In this document: positions 18,103 through 28,765 of the stretch, in pieces
Layout: the number at the start of each line of letters is the position of its first letter
Position numbering within the stretch: position 1 is the stretch's first letter
Assembly: GCA_947451235.1 (NCBI GenBank)
Contig: CANFZA010000001.1
Span: 72,991-134,548 of the forward strand
Origin: Methylophilaceae bacterium
GTDB taxonomy: Bacteria; Pseudomonadota; Gammaproteobacteria; Burkholderiales; Methylophilaceae
Direction of reading: 5' to 3'
DNA: 61,558 nucleotides
Made by a program: the position numbers and the translations under genes
The notes under the pieces: generated by a model
What the model was told of the DNA's origin: nothing
Seen by the model: the letters and a program-made list of their open reading frames with translations, nothing else
Databases searched by the model: none

Positions 18103-20685
18103 TTATTTAGAAAACACCAACTTTCCAGCCTTAACATCCACTTTAATCACATCTTTAGCGGCAAAGTTACCAGTCAGTATTTCACGCGCCAGCGGGTTTT
18201 CAATCTCAGATTGAATCGCACGTTTAAGTGGCCTTGCGCCATACACTGGGTCAAATCCGGCATTGGCAATTTCTGCAATTGCGGCATCGGTAATGTCTAA
18301 CTGCATATCCATCGCGGCTAAGCGTTTCGCTAGCGTTTGTAATTGAATAGCCGTAATTGACTTAATATTTGCTTCATCCAAGGCATGGAAAACCACAACT
18401 TCATCAATACGATTGACAAACTCTGGCCTAAAGTGCGATTTAACTTCGCCCATTACCGCCAGTTTTACCACTTGGTAATCTTGGTCTGCCATGCTTTGTA
18501 TCATTTGCGAACCTAAATTACTGGTCATGATAATCACGGTATTTTTAAAATCTACCGTGCGGCCTTGGCCATCAGTTAAGCGCCCATCGTCTAGCACTTG
18601 TAGCAATACGTTGAATACATCAGGATGCGCTTTTTCAACCTCATCCAGCAAAATAACGCTATATGGTTTTCGACGCACCGCCTCAGTCAAAGTTCCGCCT
18701 TCTTCATAGCCCACATAGCCAGGCGGCGCACCTATCATGCGTGAGACTGAATGTTTCTCCATGAATTCACTCATGTCGATACGGATTAAATGATCTTCGC
18801 TATCAAACAAAAAGCCCGCCAGCGCTTTACACAACTCAGTTTTGCCGACGCCAGTGGGGCCTAAAAACAAAAAGCTACCATACGGACGACCGGGATCGCC
18901 TAAACCAGAACGTGAACGGCGAATCGCATCCGACACCAAGCGCACGGCTTCATCTTGCCCAACCACGCGTTCATGCAATTTAGTTTCCATCGTCAGCAAT
19001 TTGCCGCGCTCACCTTGCATCATTTTAGACACAGGAATACCGGTTGCACGGCTCACAACTTCGGCAATTTCATCTGCCCCCACTTCAGTGCGTAACATTC
19101 TGTTTTTGCTTTGTGTTGCATTCATTTCAGAGCTTGAGGCTTGTTTCAACTGTGCCTCAAGCGCTGGCAGTTTGCCATATTGCAACTCAGAAACCTTTTG
19201 CCACTCGCCCTTACGAGTCGCTTCTTCCATATCAAATTTAACTTTTTCTATGGCTTCTTTGATGTGTGAAGAGCCTTGCACTTGGGCTTTTTCTGCCTTC
19301 CAGACATCTTCTAAATCGGCATATTCTTTACCAAGCTGGACAATTTCTTCCTCAATTAAATCAAAGCGCTTTTTACTGCCTTCGTCTTTTTCACGGCGAA
19401 CAGCTTCACGTTCAATTTTTAGCTGTATCAAGCGGCGCTCAAGTTTATCCAACACTTCTGGCTTGGAATCAATTTCCATTTTGATGCGCGAAGCGGCTTC
19501 ATCAATCAAATCAATCGCTTTATCCGGCAAAAAGCGGTCGGTAATATAGCGATGGCTTAACTCAGCCGCTGCCACAATGGCCGGATCGGTAATTTCTACG
19601 CCGTGATGCAACTCATATTTTTCTTTCAGGCCACGTAAAATCGCTATCGTCGCTTCTACGGTGGGCTCATCGACTAACACCTTCTGAAAACGGCGTTCTA
19701 GCGCAGCGTCTTTTTCAATATATTTACGGTATTCGTCTAAAGTGGTAGCGCCTACGCAATGTAATTCGCCTCGCGCTAAGGCTGGTTTCAGCATATTGCC
19801 GGCATCCATCGCGCCTTCGGATTTACCTGCACCCACCATGGTATGAATTTCATCAATAAATACGATAGTCTGGCCTTCATCTTGCGCCAGTTCTTTAAGC
19901 ACAGACTTTAAGCGCTCTTCAAAATCGCCACGGTATTTAGCGCCAGCCAGTAAAGCCGCCATATCTAAAGATAAAACTTTTTTACCTTTAAGCGAATCTG
20001 GCACTTCGCCATTCACAATACGCTGCGCTAAACCTTCCACAATCGCGGTTTTACCCACGCCAGGCTCGCCAATTAATACTGGATTATTTTTGGTGCGGCG
20101 GCCAAGAATCTGAATCACACGACGGATTTCATCGTCGCGACCGATTACCGGATCAAGCTTGCCTAACTTGGCGCGCTCGGTTAAATCTAAGGTATATTTT
20201 TTAAGCGCTTCGCGGTTTGATTCAGCATCAGATTCATTCACTTGCTCACCACCGCGCACATCGTTAATGGCTTGCTCTAGGGCAGCTTTGGCCAAACCAT
20301 GCGTTTTAAGTAATTTACCAGTGGGGCCTTTATCGTCAGCTAGGGCCAACAAAAACATCTCACTGGCAATAAAACCATCGCCACGTTTTAGCGCTAATTT
20401 ATCAGTGATATTGAGTAGATTGTTTAGATCACGTGAAATAGCCACTTCACCAGAACTATCCGGCGATTTAGGCAAATTGCTAATGGCGCTAGCCAGCCCA
20501 GTTTTGAGTGGCGCTAAATGCACGCCGGCATGGGCCAATAATGAACTCGTGCCACCGTCATCTTGCTTGAGCAAAGCATCCAACAAGTGCAATGCCTCAA
20601 TAGTCGGGCAATCATTTGCAACCGCTAAACTTTGTGCATCATTAAGTGCCTGTTGAAATTTTGTTGTTAATTTATCAAAGCGCAT
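18103..20685 (-). CDS. clpB: ClpB protein disaggregase
   Basis: Hexameric AAA+ chaperone that rescues aggregated proteins with DnaK. Domains in order: Clp_N repeats (about 1-145), NBD1 with Walker [16 protein letters not shown] near 205, the coiled-coil middle domain (about 410-530), NBD2 with [16 protein letters not shown] near 605, and the C-terminal D2-small domain. 860 residues is typical. The start is supported by an AGGAG ribosome site 7 bases upstream. A sigma-32-type promoter lies just upstream (see 20730-20757), consistent with heat-shock control. Confidence 0.97.
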   Translation of the reverse strand: MRFDKLTTKFQQALNDAQSLAVANDCPTIEALHLLDALLKQDDGGTSSLLAHAGVHLAPLKTGLASAISNLPKSPDSSGEVAISRDLNNLLNITDKLALKRGDGFIASEMFLLALADDKGPTGKLLKTHGLAKAALEQAINDVRGGEQVNESDAESNREALKKYTLDLTERAKLGKLDPVIGRDDEIRRVIQILGRRTKNNPVLIGEPGVGKTAIVEGLAQRIVNGEVPDSLKGKKVLSLDMAALLAGAKYRGDFEERLKSVLKELAQDEGQTIVFIDEIHTMVGAGKSEGAMDAGNMLKPALARGELHCVGATTLDEYRKYIEKDAALERRFQKVLVDEPTVEATIAILRGLKEKYELHHGVEITDPAIVAAAELSHRYITDRFLPDKAIDLIDEAASRIKMEIDSKPEVLDKLERRLIQLKIEREAVRREKDEGSKKRFDLIEEEIVQLGKEYADLEDVWKAEKAQVQGSSHIKEAIEKVKFDMEEATRKGEWQKVSELQYGKLPALEAQLKQASSSEMNATQSKNRMLRTEVGADEIAEVVSRATGIPVSKMMQGERGKLLTMETKLHERVVGQDEAVRLVSDAIRRSRSGLGDPGRPYGSFLFLGPTGVGKTELCKALAGFLFDSEDHLIRIDMSEFMEKHSVSRMIGAPPGYVGYEEGGTLTEAVRRKPYSVILLDEVEKAHPDVFNVLLQVLDDGRLTDGQGRTVDFKNTVIIMTSNLGSQMIQSMADQDYQVVKLAVMGEVKSHFRPEFVNRIDEVVVFHALDEANIKSITAIQLQTLAKRLAAMDMQLDITDAAIAEIANAGFDPVYGARPLKRAIQSEIENPLAREILTGNFAAKDVIKVDVKAGKLVFSK

Positions 20686-20729
20686 CGTTCACTCCTGTCT
20701 TATTTATAAGCCCACTAATCCCCCTCTAT

Positions 20730-20757
20730 ATATAAGGCTTAATTTATAATTTTCAAG
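20730..20757 (-). promoter_or_regulatory. Sigma-32 (heat-shock) type promoter of clpB
   Basis: On the minus strand: CTTGAAA (20757-20751), 13-base spacer, CCTTATAT (20737-20730). This closely matches the RpoH consensus CTTGAAA / CCCCATNT and lies about 45 bases before the clpB start codon. Confidence 0.75.
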
Positions 20758-20760
20758 TTA

Positions 20761-20805
20761 ACCATACATGACATAACCATGTATGACTTCGCCATGAACT
20801 ACAAC
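20761..20805. repeat. 15-bp tandem units between clpB and the chemoreceptor
   Basis: Units beginning ACCATACATGACATA, ACCATGTATGACTTC and GCCATGAACTACAAC sit head to tail (20761, 20776, 20791). They lie just upstream of the heat-shock promoter of clpB. Confidence 0.65.
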
Positions 20806-20852
20806 AAACGAACGAGTAACAGATCGCTTAAATTTTTCAAAAGCTCGTAACA

Positions 20853-20882
20853 ACAGCCCTCCCTAACATTAGACAGGGCTGT
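20853..20882 (-). terminator. Terminator of the signalling operon
   Basis: ACAGCCCT ... AGGGCTGT, 8-bp perfect arms with a 14-base loop, placed 11 bases after the chemoreceptor stop codon. No strong T-run follows on the minus strand, so its efficiency is uncertain. Confidence 0.65.
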
Positions 20883-20893
20883 ATTGTAAGTTG

Positions 20894-23800
20894 TTAAAAT
20901 TCCTCCCAATTTCCGCTATCTGCACCAATGCTAGCAACCGAGTAAGCTGACTTAAGTGAGGCGACCGTTTTAACTCTAGTCACTTGAGGGCTTACTAAGC
21001 GCAATGCATTGTTGCTTGAACGAGTACTTTTTGAGGTAGAAGCAACTGCGCTTCCTATTTTAAAGATACTCACCGTTTCAGTGAGCGCATTTGCTTGCTC
21101 AAGCAATGATTCTGAGGCTGCTGCGGCTTGCTCGACTAAAGCGGCATTTTGCTGCGTAGCTTCATCCATGTTAATCACAGCGGCATTCACTTGATCAATA
21201 CCGGCACTTTGTTCAATTGAGGCGGCAGCAATCTCACCAATAATATCGGAAACACGCTTCACTGAAACCACCACTTCTTCCATGGTTCTGCCTGCATTTT
21301 CAACTTGTATCGTACCTTCATTGGTTTTTGTGACAGAATCAGCAATCAGTTCTTTAATTTCTTTAGCTGCTGAAGCCGAGCGCTGCGCTAGGTTACGCAC
21401 TTCTCCAGCCACTACAGCAAAGCCTCTGCCTTGCTCGCCGGCGCGTGCAGCCTCTACCGCAGCATTAAGTGCCAAAATATTAGTTTGAAAAGCAATGCCG
21501 TCAATCACGCTGATAATGTCTTCAATCTTGCGCGCACTTTGATTGATATCGGCCATGGTCTGCACCACTTTTCCGACAACATCGCCACCTTTAACAGCAA
21601 CACTGGAAGCGACCACAGCCAGTTGATTGGCTTGTTTAGCGTTATCTGCATTTTGTTTTACAGTCGAGGCAAGCTCTTCCATACTTGATGCGGTTTTTTC
21701 TAAACTCGCCGCTTGCTCTTCTGTGCGAACTGAGAGGTCATTATTTCCAGATGAGATTTCACCTGCTGCAGTATTAATCATTTCCGCAGCCTCTTTCACT
21801 GCAATAATTGGTTTAACGATCGTTTCCAACGTAGCATTAACCCCTTCTACTACTTTACGGAAATCTCCTTGATGTTTTGAAACATCAGCTCGGACTGTCA
21901 CGCGCCCATCTGTTGCGGCATCTGCCAGCGTATTAGCATCGGCGACTAGTCGATTAACTGCATCAATACAGGTATTTAGATTGTCCTTAAGCGAGTTAAA
22001 GTCACCATGATAATGTTCAGTAATATTATCTGGCACATCGCCCTTAGAAATTCTACTGACGCAGCTCGCAGCCATATTGAGCGGGTCAATCACAGAATCT
22101 AAAGTGCTGTTCACGCCTTCAACAATCTTACGGAAATCACCCTGGTGTTTAGTTGCATCGGCACGAACACTTAACTGCCCTTTTGCTGCCGCTTGCGCTA
22201 AGGTACCCGCATCGCTAACCAAACAATTCACCGCTTCAATACATTGGTTTAGATTATCTTTTAAGGTATTAAAATCACCATGATAAGTATCGGTAATCTT
22301 AGCGGGAATGCTTCCTTTCGCAATGCTGTCTACATATTTGGCGGCAACATTGAGCGGCACGACTACAGCATCAAGCGTATCGTTTACGCCTTGAACAACT
22401 TTACGGAAATCACCTTGGTGCTTGGCTGCATCGGCACGAGTATTCAATTGACCTTTTGCAGCAGCATCTGCAAGCATATGCGCATCTTCAACTAAGGCAT
22501 TAATATTGCTACGCACCTGCTCAATAGCCTCATTCACATAAGCTTTTTTACCTGGAAATTTTTCCAGCGTAGCTTGTAAATTGCCCTCGCCAAAGCTTTT
22601 AACACAAGCCAACGCTTTTTGACTCATATCGATATGGCCAGCCACCATTTTGTTAATGCCTTCTGCCATCTCTGCATAACCACCTTTAAATTCGGCCACA
22701 TTGACTTTGGCATCGATGTTGCCCGCATCATGTTGTGCAGATACCTGCTGCAAAGCACTAATTAGGCCTTTAATGGTATTTTCTAAGCTAATCGCTGAAA
22801 TAATCACATCACCCAATTCGTCACGATGAATTAGGCTAGCATCGTGATATTCACCTAAGTTACCCTCAGTTAAATTATTCATCATTTGCGCAGCTCTACC
22901 AGCCGCTCGTAATACATTTCTAGCAATAGAGAATAACATCAAGCTAATGACTATCACCATAAACAAGGCTAAGCCTATGGTTCTATATAAATTTCCTTGT
23001 TGCTGGCTTAAGCGTTCAGCCAGTAAACCATCTAGTTGCAAGCTTAGGCTATCGTAAACAGCATAAGAACTTTTAATTGGTTTTGATGCTTTTTCAAAAT
23101 AATCTTCAGGGCTAATTGTCGGATTTTCTTTATCAATTAATTCAGATTTAACGAGCTTATTTAAATCTGTAATGGATGATTGCAGCTTGTCTAAATCTGG
23201 TTTCACTCTGATATAAATATCTTTGAAACCTGATAAAACCGCTTCATCGTGTGCAAATCCATCTAGAGCAATACTGTTTTGACCGCTTATTACCGCTAAA
23301 TTTAACCGCTCATCAGGGCGAATTTCTTTACGGGCAAAAATCCCCGTGCCAATGCCGCGTATTTTAGCCATCCCCTCAATCACACTCAGGCTTCTTAAAT
23401 AAACAACATCAATTAAGTAATAAGTTTCCATCTGTGGGTCTAAGGTCAAGGTGCTACTATCCGCCACTTGCAACATAAAATTAAGTGAGCGATTAATCAA
23501 ATCGGTATGCTTAATGAAGCTTTCCTGCGCAGTGAGTGTGCGTGAATCAGATTTCAATTGCATCCAAAGCACTTTAATATCGCCCCAGTCACTTTTGATG
23601 GAACTCCAGTTTGCGGTGGTATGAAGCTTGTCGCCTAAAAGACTGTCAATTTTATCGATATTGAGTACAAGCGCATCATTCTTTTGTTCATTGGCATCAA
23701 TTTTGGCAATGAAGTTGTTATCGCCAGAAAGATATGAATTAGTCATGCCCCTGTGTGCTTGTAAGTTTTCGATAAAGTTACGAATTGGATTTAAATATGC

Positions 23801-23977
23801 AACTCCACTTCGCTCTAATTGAGTGACTTCAATATCATTGTTAACACTTTGGATATTAAGCGCAAGCAATGCCACTAGAGGGGCAATGGCCACCACTGCA
23901 ATTGCAATGAACTTACCCTTAAAACTCCAATGATTAATGGTGTTAAAAATATACCAAATTGGGTTATTTGAATGCAT
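20894..23977 (-). CDS. Methyl-accepting chemotaxis protein with tandem HAMP-like repeats
   Basis: A 1027-residue inner-membrane chemoreceptor. The first membrane segment is at about 22-44, then a large helical periplasmic domain containing [15 protein letters not shown] (resembles nitrate/nitrite-sensor-type helical bundles), then a second membrane segment at about 332-352. A HAMP follows, and then a chain of HAMP-like units of about 91 residues recurring as GDFRK(V/I)V(Q/E)GVN...YHGDFN(T/S)LKDNLN. The signalling tip is [20 protein letters not shown]. The last five residues are NWEEF, the CheR/CheB-tethering pentapeptide type. It is the last gene of the operon and starts 45 bases after the truncated PAS protein. 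Confidence 0.93.
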   Translation of the reverse strand: MHSNNPIWYIFNTINHWSFKGKFIAIAVVAIAPLVALLALNIQSVNNDIEVTQLERSGVAYLNPIRNFIENLQAHRGMTNSYLSGDNNFIAKIDANEQKNDALVLNIDKIDSLLGDKLHTTANWSSIKSDWGDIKVLWMQLKSDSRTLTAQESFIKHTDLINRSLNFMLQVADSSTLTLDPQMETYYLIDVVYLRSLSVIEGMAKIRGIGTGIFARKEIRPDERLNLAVISGQNSIALDGFAHDEAVLSGFKDIYIRVKPDLDKLQSSITDLNKLVKSELIDKENPTISPEDYFEKASKPIKSSYAVYDSLSLQLDGLLAERLSQQQGNLYRTIGLALFMVIVISLMLFSIARNVLRAAGRAAQMMNNLTEGNLGEYHDASLIHRDELGDVIISAISLENTIKGLISALQQVSAQHDAGNIDAKVNVAEFKGGYAEMAEGINKMVAGHIDMSQKALACVKSFGEGNLQATLEKFPGKKAYVNEAIEQVRSNINALVEDAHMLADAAAKGQLNTRADAAKHQGDFRKVVQGVNDTLDAVVVPLNVAAKYVDSIAKGSIPAKITDTYHGDFNTLKDNLNQCIEAVNCLVSDAGTLAQAAAKGQLSVRADATKHQGDFRKIVEGVNSTLDSVIDPLNMAASCVSRISKGDVPDNITEHYHGDFNSLKDNLNTCIDAVNRLVADANTLADAATDGRVTVRADVSKHQGDFRKVVEGVNATLETIVKPIIAVKEAAEMINTAAGEISSGNNDLSVRTEEQAASLEKTASSMEELASTVKQNADNAKQANQLAVVASSVAVKGGDVVGKVVQTMADINQSARKIEDIISVIDGIAFQTNILALNAAVEAARAGEQGRGFAVVAGEVRNLAQRSASAAKEIKELIADSVTKTNEGTIQVENAGRTMEEVVVSVKRVSDIIGEIAAASIEQSAGIDQVNAAVINMDEATQQNAALVEQAAAASESLLEQANALTETVSIFKIGSAVASTSKSTRSSNNALRLVSPQVTRVKTVASLKSAYSVASIGADSGNWEEF

Positions 23978-24021
23978 ATTGAGCTCCTCTTTTTTAAATT
24001 AATGTGATGATAGAAACACTA

Positions 24022-25341
24022 TTATTTGTTTAAAGCTGCGCTTAACTTCAGCTTTGGTTGGTCGTAAAAGGCTAGATTATTAATTTCGTCTAGTGCGACA
24101 TTTTGCGTAGTGATCTCAGAAAAAGTTGCGACATAATTCGTGATGACATTGCCAACATTTTTTACAGCACGAATATTGAGATATTCAGGGAATATTTCAC
24201 CATCTTTACTGAGCGTAAAAACATCACCATCCCAAACGTCCGTGTTGTATAAACACTCCCATATCGCCAAAGTAAAATCGTAACTATGCTGCGTGGGACT
24301 CAACAACAAGCTCAAATTTTTTCCGACAACTTCTTCAGCCAAATAACCCGTTTTTTGGGTAAATGAACTGTTTACACGAAGGATGGTTTTATTAGCATCG
24401 GTTATGACTACTGCATCCTGCATTTCAAATGTGGAGAGCGCCATTCGAAGCTTTTCTTCAGCCACTTTAAGTGCGGTAATGTCTCGGCATATCACAATGT
24501 AGCGAGGAGTATCGTTGGGTAAGTGAGCTTTATTCGACACTGAAATCTCAAACCAATGACGTTTTTTAGCGAGGTTTAATTCAAACTGTTTGCCAACTGA
24601 ATTAGCGTTTTTATGCGCGCTTTTTACTGCAGAAACTATTGATTTAGCCACTTCAGGCGGAAGCAGGTTTTGAATAGATTTTCCAACGAAATTTTTTAGT
24701 GGCACATCAAACAAATCAACATTATTAGAATGTGCGGCATAGCAAAAACCACTCAAGCCAAGTTCAAAGATTAAATCAGGCAAGGCACTTAAAATAGCCT
24801 GTAGCCTGAGTTCAGTTTGGCGGTTGGCACGCTCTAATTGCTTTAACTGCGTTATTTCAACAAGAGTGATACGCAATATAGACGGTTCTTCTGTGTCATC
24901 CATTTTTTGACAGTTAAGTTTGGCGCTAAATATTGTGCCGTTGTTATGGACAAAATTCAGGTCGAAACTTAACTCTTGTCCGGCAGAAAATGTTTTAAAT
25001 TCTGCAAACCTGCGTTGCCAAAAACTTTTATCATCCGCTGCAATTAACTGAGATAAGTTGTGCCGAAGTAGTTGTTTGCGCTTTAAGCCAAACATGGCCG
25101 TTGCCTTCCAATTCATTTCCGTGACCATGCCGTGCTTGCTTATGGATAGGTAACCTGTAGGCGAAAATTCGTAAAGATCGGCATAACGATTACGTGCATC
25201 TTCAAGTTCGACCTGAGTTTTACGTAGCAACTCGGCTTTCATCTCCAGCTCAATAGTCAGCATTTCCATATGTGCCTGCATCTTAAGTAGACGATCTTCA
25301 GCAAGCGTATGCTGTGAAATATTTTCACTGGCGGACTGCAT
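24022..25341 (-). CDS. Multi-PAS protein, probable truncated diguanylate cyclase
   Basis: About 439 residues: an N-terminal coiled coil (about 10-50), then three PAS/PAC units (about 50-170, 180-295, 300-425). It ends with NNLAFYDQPKLKLSAALNK. In its paralogues the same position reads [15 protein letters not shown], the first helix of a GGDEF domain. The PAS array therefore runs right up to a GGDEF start and then stops; no GGDEF or EAL remains before the chemoreceptor gene. The upstream stop and this start overlap as TGATG, so ATG at 25341 is preferred over a TTG one codon earlier. It may still work as a sensor or adaptor. Confidence 0.85.
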   Translation of the reverse strand: MQSASENISQHTLAEDRLLKMQAHMEMLTIELEMKAELLRKTQVELEDARNRYADLYEFSPTGYLSISKHGMVTEMNWKATAMFGLKRKQLLRHNLSQLIAADDKSFWQRRFAEFKTFSAGQELSFDLNFVHNNGTIFSAKLNCQKMDDTEEPSILRITLVEITQLKQLERANRQTELRLQAILSALPDLIFELGLSGFCYAAHSNNVDLFDVPLKNFVGKSIQNLLPPEVAKSIVSAVKSAHKNANSVGKQFELNLAKKRHWFEISVSNKAHLPNDTPRYIVICRDITALKVAEEKLRMALSTFEMQDAVVITDANKTILRVNSSFTQKTGYLAEEVVGKNLSLLLSPTQHSYDFTLAIWECLYNTDVWDGDVFTLSKDGEIFPEYLNIRAVKNVGNVITNYVATFSEITTQNVALDEINNLAFYDQPKLKLSAALNK

Positions 25342-27938
25342 CAAAACCGACTCTCCATCGGCATAAATCTTAAAACAGAGGATGTTAATTGCGCTTCGTG
25401 GGCTTGAATAATGGCATCGTCAAACTGTTCAATTTGCATCGGTTTACCGAACCAATAGCCTTGATAATGCTTGCAACCGCTACTTAAGAGCATGGCTTGT
25501 TGCTCTTTTGTTTCTACACCTTCGGCAATCACATTTAAATTCAACGTGTGTGCCATAGCAACAATGGTGCGAACAATTGCTTGGTCGCTACTATCCGTGG
25601 TGATATCACGCACAAAGGATTGATCAATTTTCAGTTGATATAAGGGTAGCCGTTTAAGATATTGTAGCGATGAATAACCGGTCCCAAAGTCGTCCAATGA
25701 GAATCGGACACCCACCTCTTTCAAGGCATTCATCGTATTGATGGTGCTGTCAACATTGTCTAGTAACATGCTTTCGGTTAACTCTAGCTTTAACAACGCG
25801 GGGTTAATGTTATAGCGCTCTATGGCGGACTTTATCTGGGCAGCGAAGTCTGTTTGTCGGAATTGTTTAACGCTCACGTTAATTGAAATTGTCAGATTTC
25901 GACTGACTGAACTACCTTGCCACGACCTAAGTTGGGCGCATGCCGTATCTAACACCCATAAGCCAATCGGCAAAATCAAACCGCTTTCTTCAGCTAGCGG
26001 GATAAATTGGAGAGGAGACACCAAGCCTCGTTCTGGGTGTATCCAACGGATTAGACCTTCTGCACCTAATGGACGCCCAGTGTGGTCTACTTGGATTTGG
26101 TAATATAAATGTAGCTGCCGCTTATCTATGGCTTTGCGTAATTCACGCTCAATGTTAACGCGAGCGGTAATATTGGCCTGCATTTCAGGGTCGAAAAAGC
26201 GCAGTGTATTACGACCTGCTTTTTTAGCTTGATACATCGCAATATCCGCATGTTTTAGCAGATTTTCATACGACAGGTTGTTATCACTAAAAATAGCTGC
26301 GCCTATGCTAGATGTATTATGGTATTCATGTATTGATAGCTGATATGGCTGATTGAGCGCCGCTAGAATTTTTTCACCTATCGCTTCTGTCTGTGCTGCA
26401 GCCTCAAACTTATATGAACTGAGATTTTCCAGCATAATCACGAACTCATCCCCACCCAATCGCGCGACGGTATCACCTTCCCGCACAGCCTTAGTCAGGC
26501 GCTTGGCAACCTCTTGCAATAATAAATCACCAATATCATGCCCCAAGGTATCGTTCAGTGTTTTGAAGTGATCAAGGTCTAGAAACAGCAATGCACCATC
26601 GTTGCCACTACGCAAACTGGCGACTAGTGCATGGTTAAGCCTATCGACTAAAAGTCGGCGATTGGGTAATGCAGTCAGCGTGTCGTAAAGCGCTAAATAA
26701 TTGCTTTTTGCCTCTGCAGCTTTGCGCTGAGTGATATCAGTATGAATAGAGATATAACGCTGTGGCTTGCCATCGCTACCCATAAAAGGCACTACAGTCA
26801 TTTCCAGCCAATATAAAGCGCCATCTTTGGCTCGATTACACACCTCATCGTTCCAAGTGTTACCGCTAAATATTGTGCGGTACATTCCTCTAAAAAAACC
26901 TTTTAAATGATGATCAGAGTTAACGATTCTGTGATCTTGACCTATTAACTCTTGCTGCGAATAACCACTGATTTGACAAAACTTTTCATTAACGTAAGTA
27001 ATAGCGCCTTTTGCATCAGTAATGGCCACAATAGCGTGCTTATCTAGTGCGTATTTCTGATAGACCAATTCATCAAGTGCTTGCTTGGCAAAGCGCTCAC
27101 TAGCTTGTAGTGCTTCTTGCGCAACTTTTAGTGCAGTCACATCATGCACAGTGCCTTCATAGCAAATAAAATCACCTGCATCGTCGAATACCATACGAGC
27201 ATTTTCTGAAATCCAAATGGTGCTGCCATCACTTCGTAGCACTTGTGATTCAAAATTAATCACGCGCCCACTATTCGTCATGGACTGCACAAACTCTTCT
27301 CTACGATTCGGTAAAACATAAAGCTGCTGCCCTATGTCATTCAAATCTTGTTTTAGCTCTTCCGATGAGTTGTAGCCATAGATATCCGCCAGAGCCGAAT
27401 TTACAATCAGATATTCTCCACTAGCGGTGGTTTGAAAAATACCTTCCAATGAATTTTCAACAATTGATCTGTAATGCGCTTCTGTCTTTCGTAAAGACTG
27501 CTCTGCATTTCTACGCTTATTAATATTCTCGACATAACCTTTTAATGCCACAACCTCATTGCTATCGTTGTAGATAGGATTGCCGCGCTCCTGCACCCAA
27601 ACAATACTGCCATCTGCATGATAAATACGGTATTCAATTTCAAAGGATTTCCTCGCGAGGACGGCTTCTTCTATCGTTTTCCGGACAAATATTTGGTCAT
27701 CTTTATGCGTAATTTCCTGATAAGAAATCACATTGTTATTGATCAAGTCATTTGGCGTATAGCCAGTTAAAATCACAGAGCCCTTGCTCACAAAGACCAT
27801 AGTCCAGTGCTGATCGTACAGGTTGCAGTACATCATCCCCTGCATTTTATCTATCAGCGTTTCGAGCATTAGTGTTCGATTAAATTTGAACGCATCAATA
27901 CTCTTTGCAGATTGATGTTTTTTATGAATAGAAGTCAT
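25341..27938 (-). CDS. PAS-PAS-PAS-GGDEF-EAL c-di-GMP turnover protein
   Basis: An 865-residue soluble signalling protein. Three PAS/PAC units (about 35-150, 155-275, 295-410) precede a GGDEF domain (about 425-590, intact motif [11 protein letters not shown] near 494) and an EAL domain (about 610-850, signature [11 protein letters not shown], with [13 protein letters not shown] and the [10 protein letters not shown]-type [11 protein letters not shown]). The EAL motif itself is EGL, an allowed variant, so both synthesis and hydrolysis of c-di-GMP look possible. It is the first large gene of an operon with a PAS protein and a chemoreceptor, suggesting that chemosensing and c-di-GMP are coupled. 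Confidence 0.93.
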   Translation of the reverse strand: MTSIHKKHQSAKSIDAFKFNRTLMLETLIDKMQGMMYCNLYDQHWTMVFVSKGSVILTGYTPNDLINNNVISYQEITHKDDQIFVRKTIEEAVLARKSFEIEYRIYHADGSIVWVQERGNPIYNDSNEVVALKGYVENINKRRNAEQSLRKTEAHYRSIVENSLEGIFQTTASGEYLIVNSALADIYGYNSSEELKQDLNDIGQQLYVLPNRREEFVQSMTNSGRVINFESQVLRSDGSTIWISENARMVFDDAGDFICYEGTVHDVTALKVAQEALQASERFAKQALDELVYQKYALDKHAIVAITDAKGAITYVNEKFCQISGYSQQELIGQDHRIVNSDHHLKGFFRGMYRTIFSGNTWNDEVCNRAKDGALYWLEMTVVPFMGSDGKPQRYISIHTDITQRKAAEAKSNYLALYDTLTALPNRRLLVDRLNHALVASLRSGNDGALLFLDLDHFKTLNDTLGHDIGDLLLQEVAKRLTKAVREGDTVARLGGDEFVIMLENLSSYKFEAAAQTEAIGEKILAALNQPYQLSIHEYHNTSSIGAAIFSDNNLSYENLLKHADIAMYQAKKAGRNTLRFFDPEMQANITARVNIERELRKAIDKRQLHLYYQIQVDHTGRPLGAEGLIRWIHPERGLVSPLQFIPLAEESGLILPIGLWVLDTACAQLRSWQGSSVSRNLTISINVSVKQFRQTDFAAQIKSAIERYNINPALLKLELTESMLLDNVDSTINTMNALKEVGVRFSLDDFGTGYSSLQYLKRLPLYQLKIDQSFVRDITTDSSDQAIVRTIVAMAHTLNLNVIAEGVETKEQQAMLLSSGCKHYQGYWFGKPMQIEQFDDAIIQAHEAQLTSSVLRFMPMESRF

Positions 27939-28022
27939 AAAGTCATTACATTTACTGTTTTTAATGAAATTAAGTAAATTAGCGCTATGTATATCAGCGC
28001 TATATTAAAAAGTGACTTAAGT

Positions 28023-28124
28023 TCATTGGAGAACAATAAAAATTGTAGAACAATAGAATAAGTGATGGCTCCCAGAATTAACAAACCTTTCCTCACTCGT
28101 TGCAACAGTCAATTTAATCTTCAT
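28023..28124 (-). CDS. Possible 33-residue leader peptide of the signalling operon
   Basis: A short frame starting MKIKLTVATSEERF and ending FIVLQ, preceded by a good ribosome site (GGGAG, 8 bases before ATG) and lying 84 bases before the PAS-GGDEF-EAL start. Its ATG is inside one arm of the inverted repeat CCCAGAAT/ATTCTGGG (28123-28130 with 28071-28078), so a hairpin could hide the start. No homologue recognised. It could be a regulatory leader or chance. Confidence 0.35.
   Translation of the reverse strand: MKIKLTVATSEERFVNSGSHHLFYCSTIFIVLQ
28030..28063. repeat. 17-bp direct duplication
   Basis: AGAACAATA recurs with a 17-base period (28030 and 28047), the rest of the unit partly diverged. 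It lies inside the distal part of the small frame upstream of the signalling operon. Confidence 0.5.
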
Positions 28125-28198
28125 TCTGGGTCTCCCTTATAGCGCTTAGAAATGCGTTTATTAGCACGTTGCTCTTTCACTCTTCATGACAAATTAAG

Positions 28199-28265
28199 CA
28201 AAAAAAAGCGTCAAGATAACGGCTTAATTCTTTTAAATTAAAGAATTAAGCCATTATCAAGACGC
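28199..28265 (-). terminator. Strong leftward intrinsic terminator
   Basis: A 58-base hairpin: arms of 26 bases (28208-28233 and 28240-28265) pair except for a 2-base internal loop and one mismatch, around the loop TAAATT. On the minus strand it is followed at once by eight T residues (28200-28207). It ends transcripts arriving leftward from the 28.3-29.2 kb region, upstream of the signalling operon, although no gene for such a transcript was recognised. Confidence 0.85.
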
Positions 28266-28616
28266 CGTTGCCTTGAATATATTACTTATTGCGAGCCAAC
28301 TTTAGCTCTAAATTTCAGTACTATTTAAAACATTGCTTAGCAATCAGACCCACCGTTGGGCTTAAAGGCTAAATAGCATCATCATTACTCTCTTTGCTTA
28401 AGGACTTTAAATCACGCAGCGCATATTTTAGTGATTTAAATGCCTCTAGATTATTATTTAGTCATCAGGGCTTTTAACTTGCCAACTAAATTCAACTATT
28501 TTTAATTATTTAAAAGCAAACACCATACCAAGTTAACAAAAATTATTAAATAGTATGTATATATTGAATAATTTCAAATTTGACTATTAAAAATGAGTCA
28601 AGTAAAAAAGCTAAAC

Positions 28617-28680
28617 GCACCACCATGTGCATACTGGCAAAAAAATGCACGAATTAGGTGCAAGCCATTGGATTAATGGT
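28617..28680. repeat. Nested inverted-repeat cluster (possible structured RNA)
   Basis: GCACC (28617-28621) pairs with GGTGC (28657-28661), enclosing GTGCAT (28627-28632) paired with ATGCAC (28645-28650). A third hairpin GCCATT/AATGGT (28664-28669, 28675-28680) follows. On the minus strand a second option exists: TGCAC-loop-GTGCA followed by seven T (28661-28639), which looks like a short intrinsic terminator. No known riboswitch consensus was matched. Confidence 0.45.
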
Positions 28681-28740
28681 TCAGCTATGCAAGCACTAAA
28701 CAGACTATAAACCTGAAGTTATTTAGGCCTTAAACGCTAG

Positions 28741-28765
28741 TTGCAACTATTAACTGTAGTTGCAA
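28741..28765. repeat. Perfect 9-bp hairpin
   Basis: TTGCAACTA, 7-base loop, TAGTTGCAA. There is no T-run on either side, so it is more like an operator or RNA stem than a terminator. Confidence 0.6.

Noticed and set aside
28270-28480. c-di-GMP (GEMM) riboswitch next to the signalling operon
   Set aside because: The conserved core and tetraloop-receptor sequences of GEMM-I were not found on either strand.
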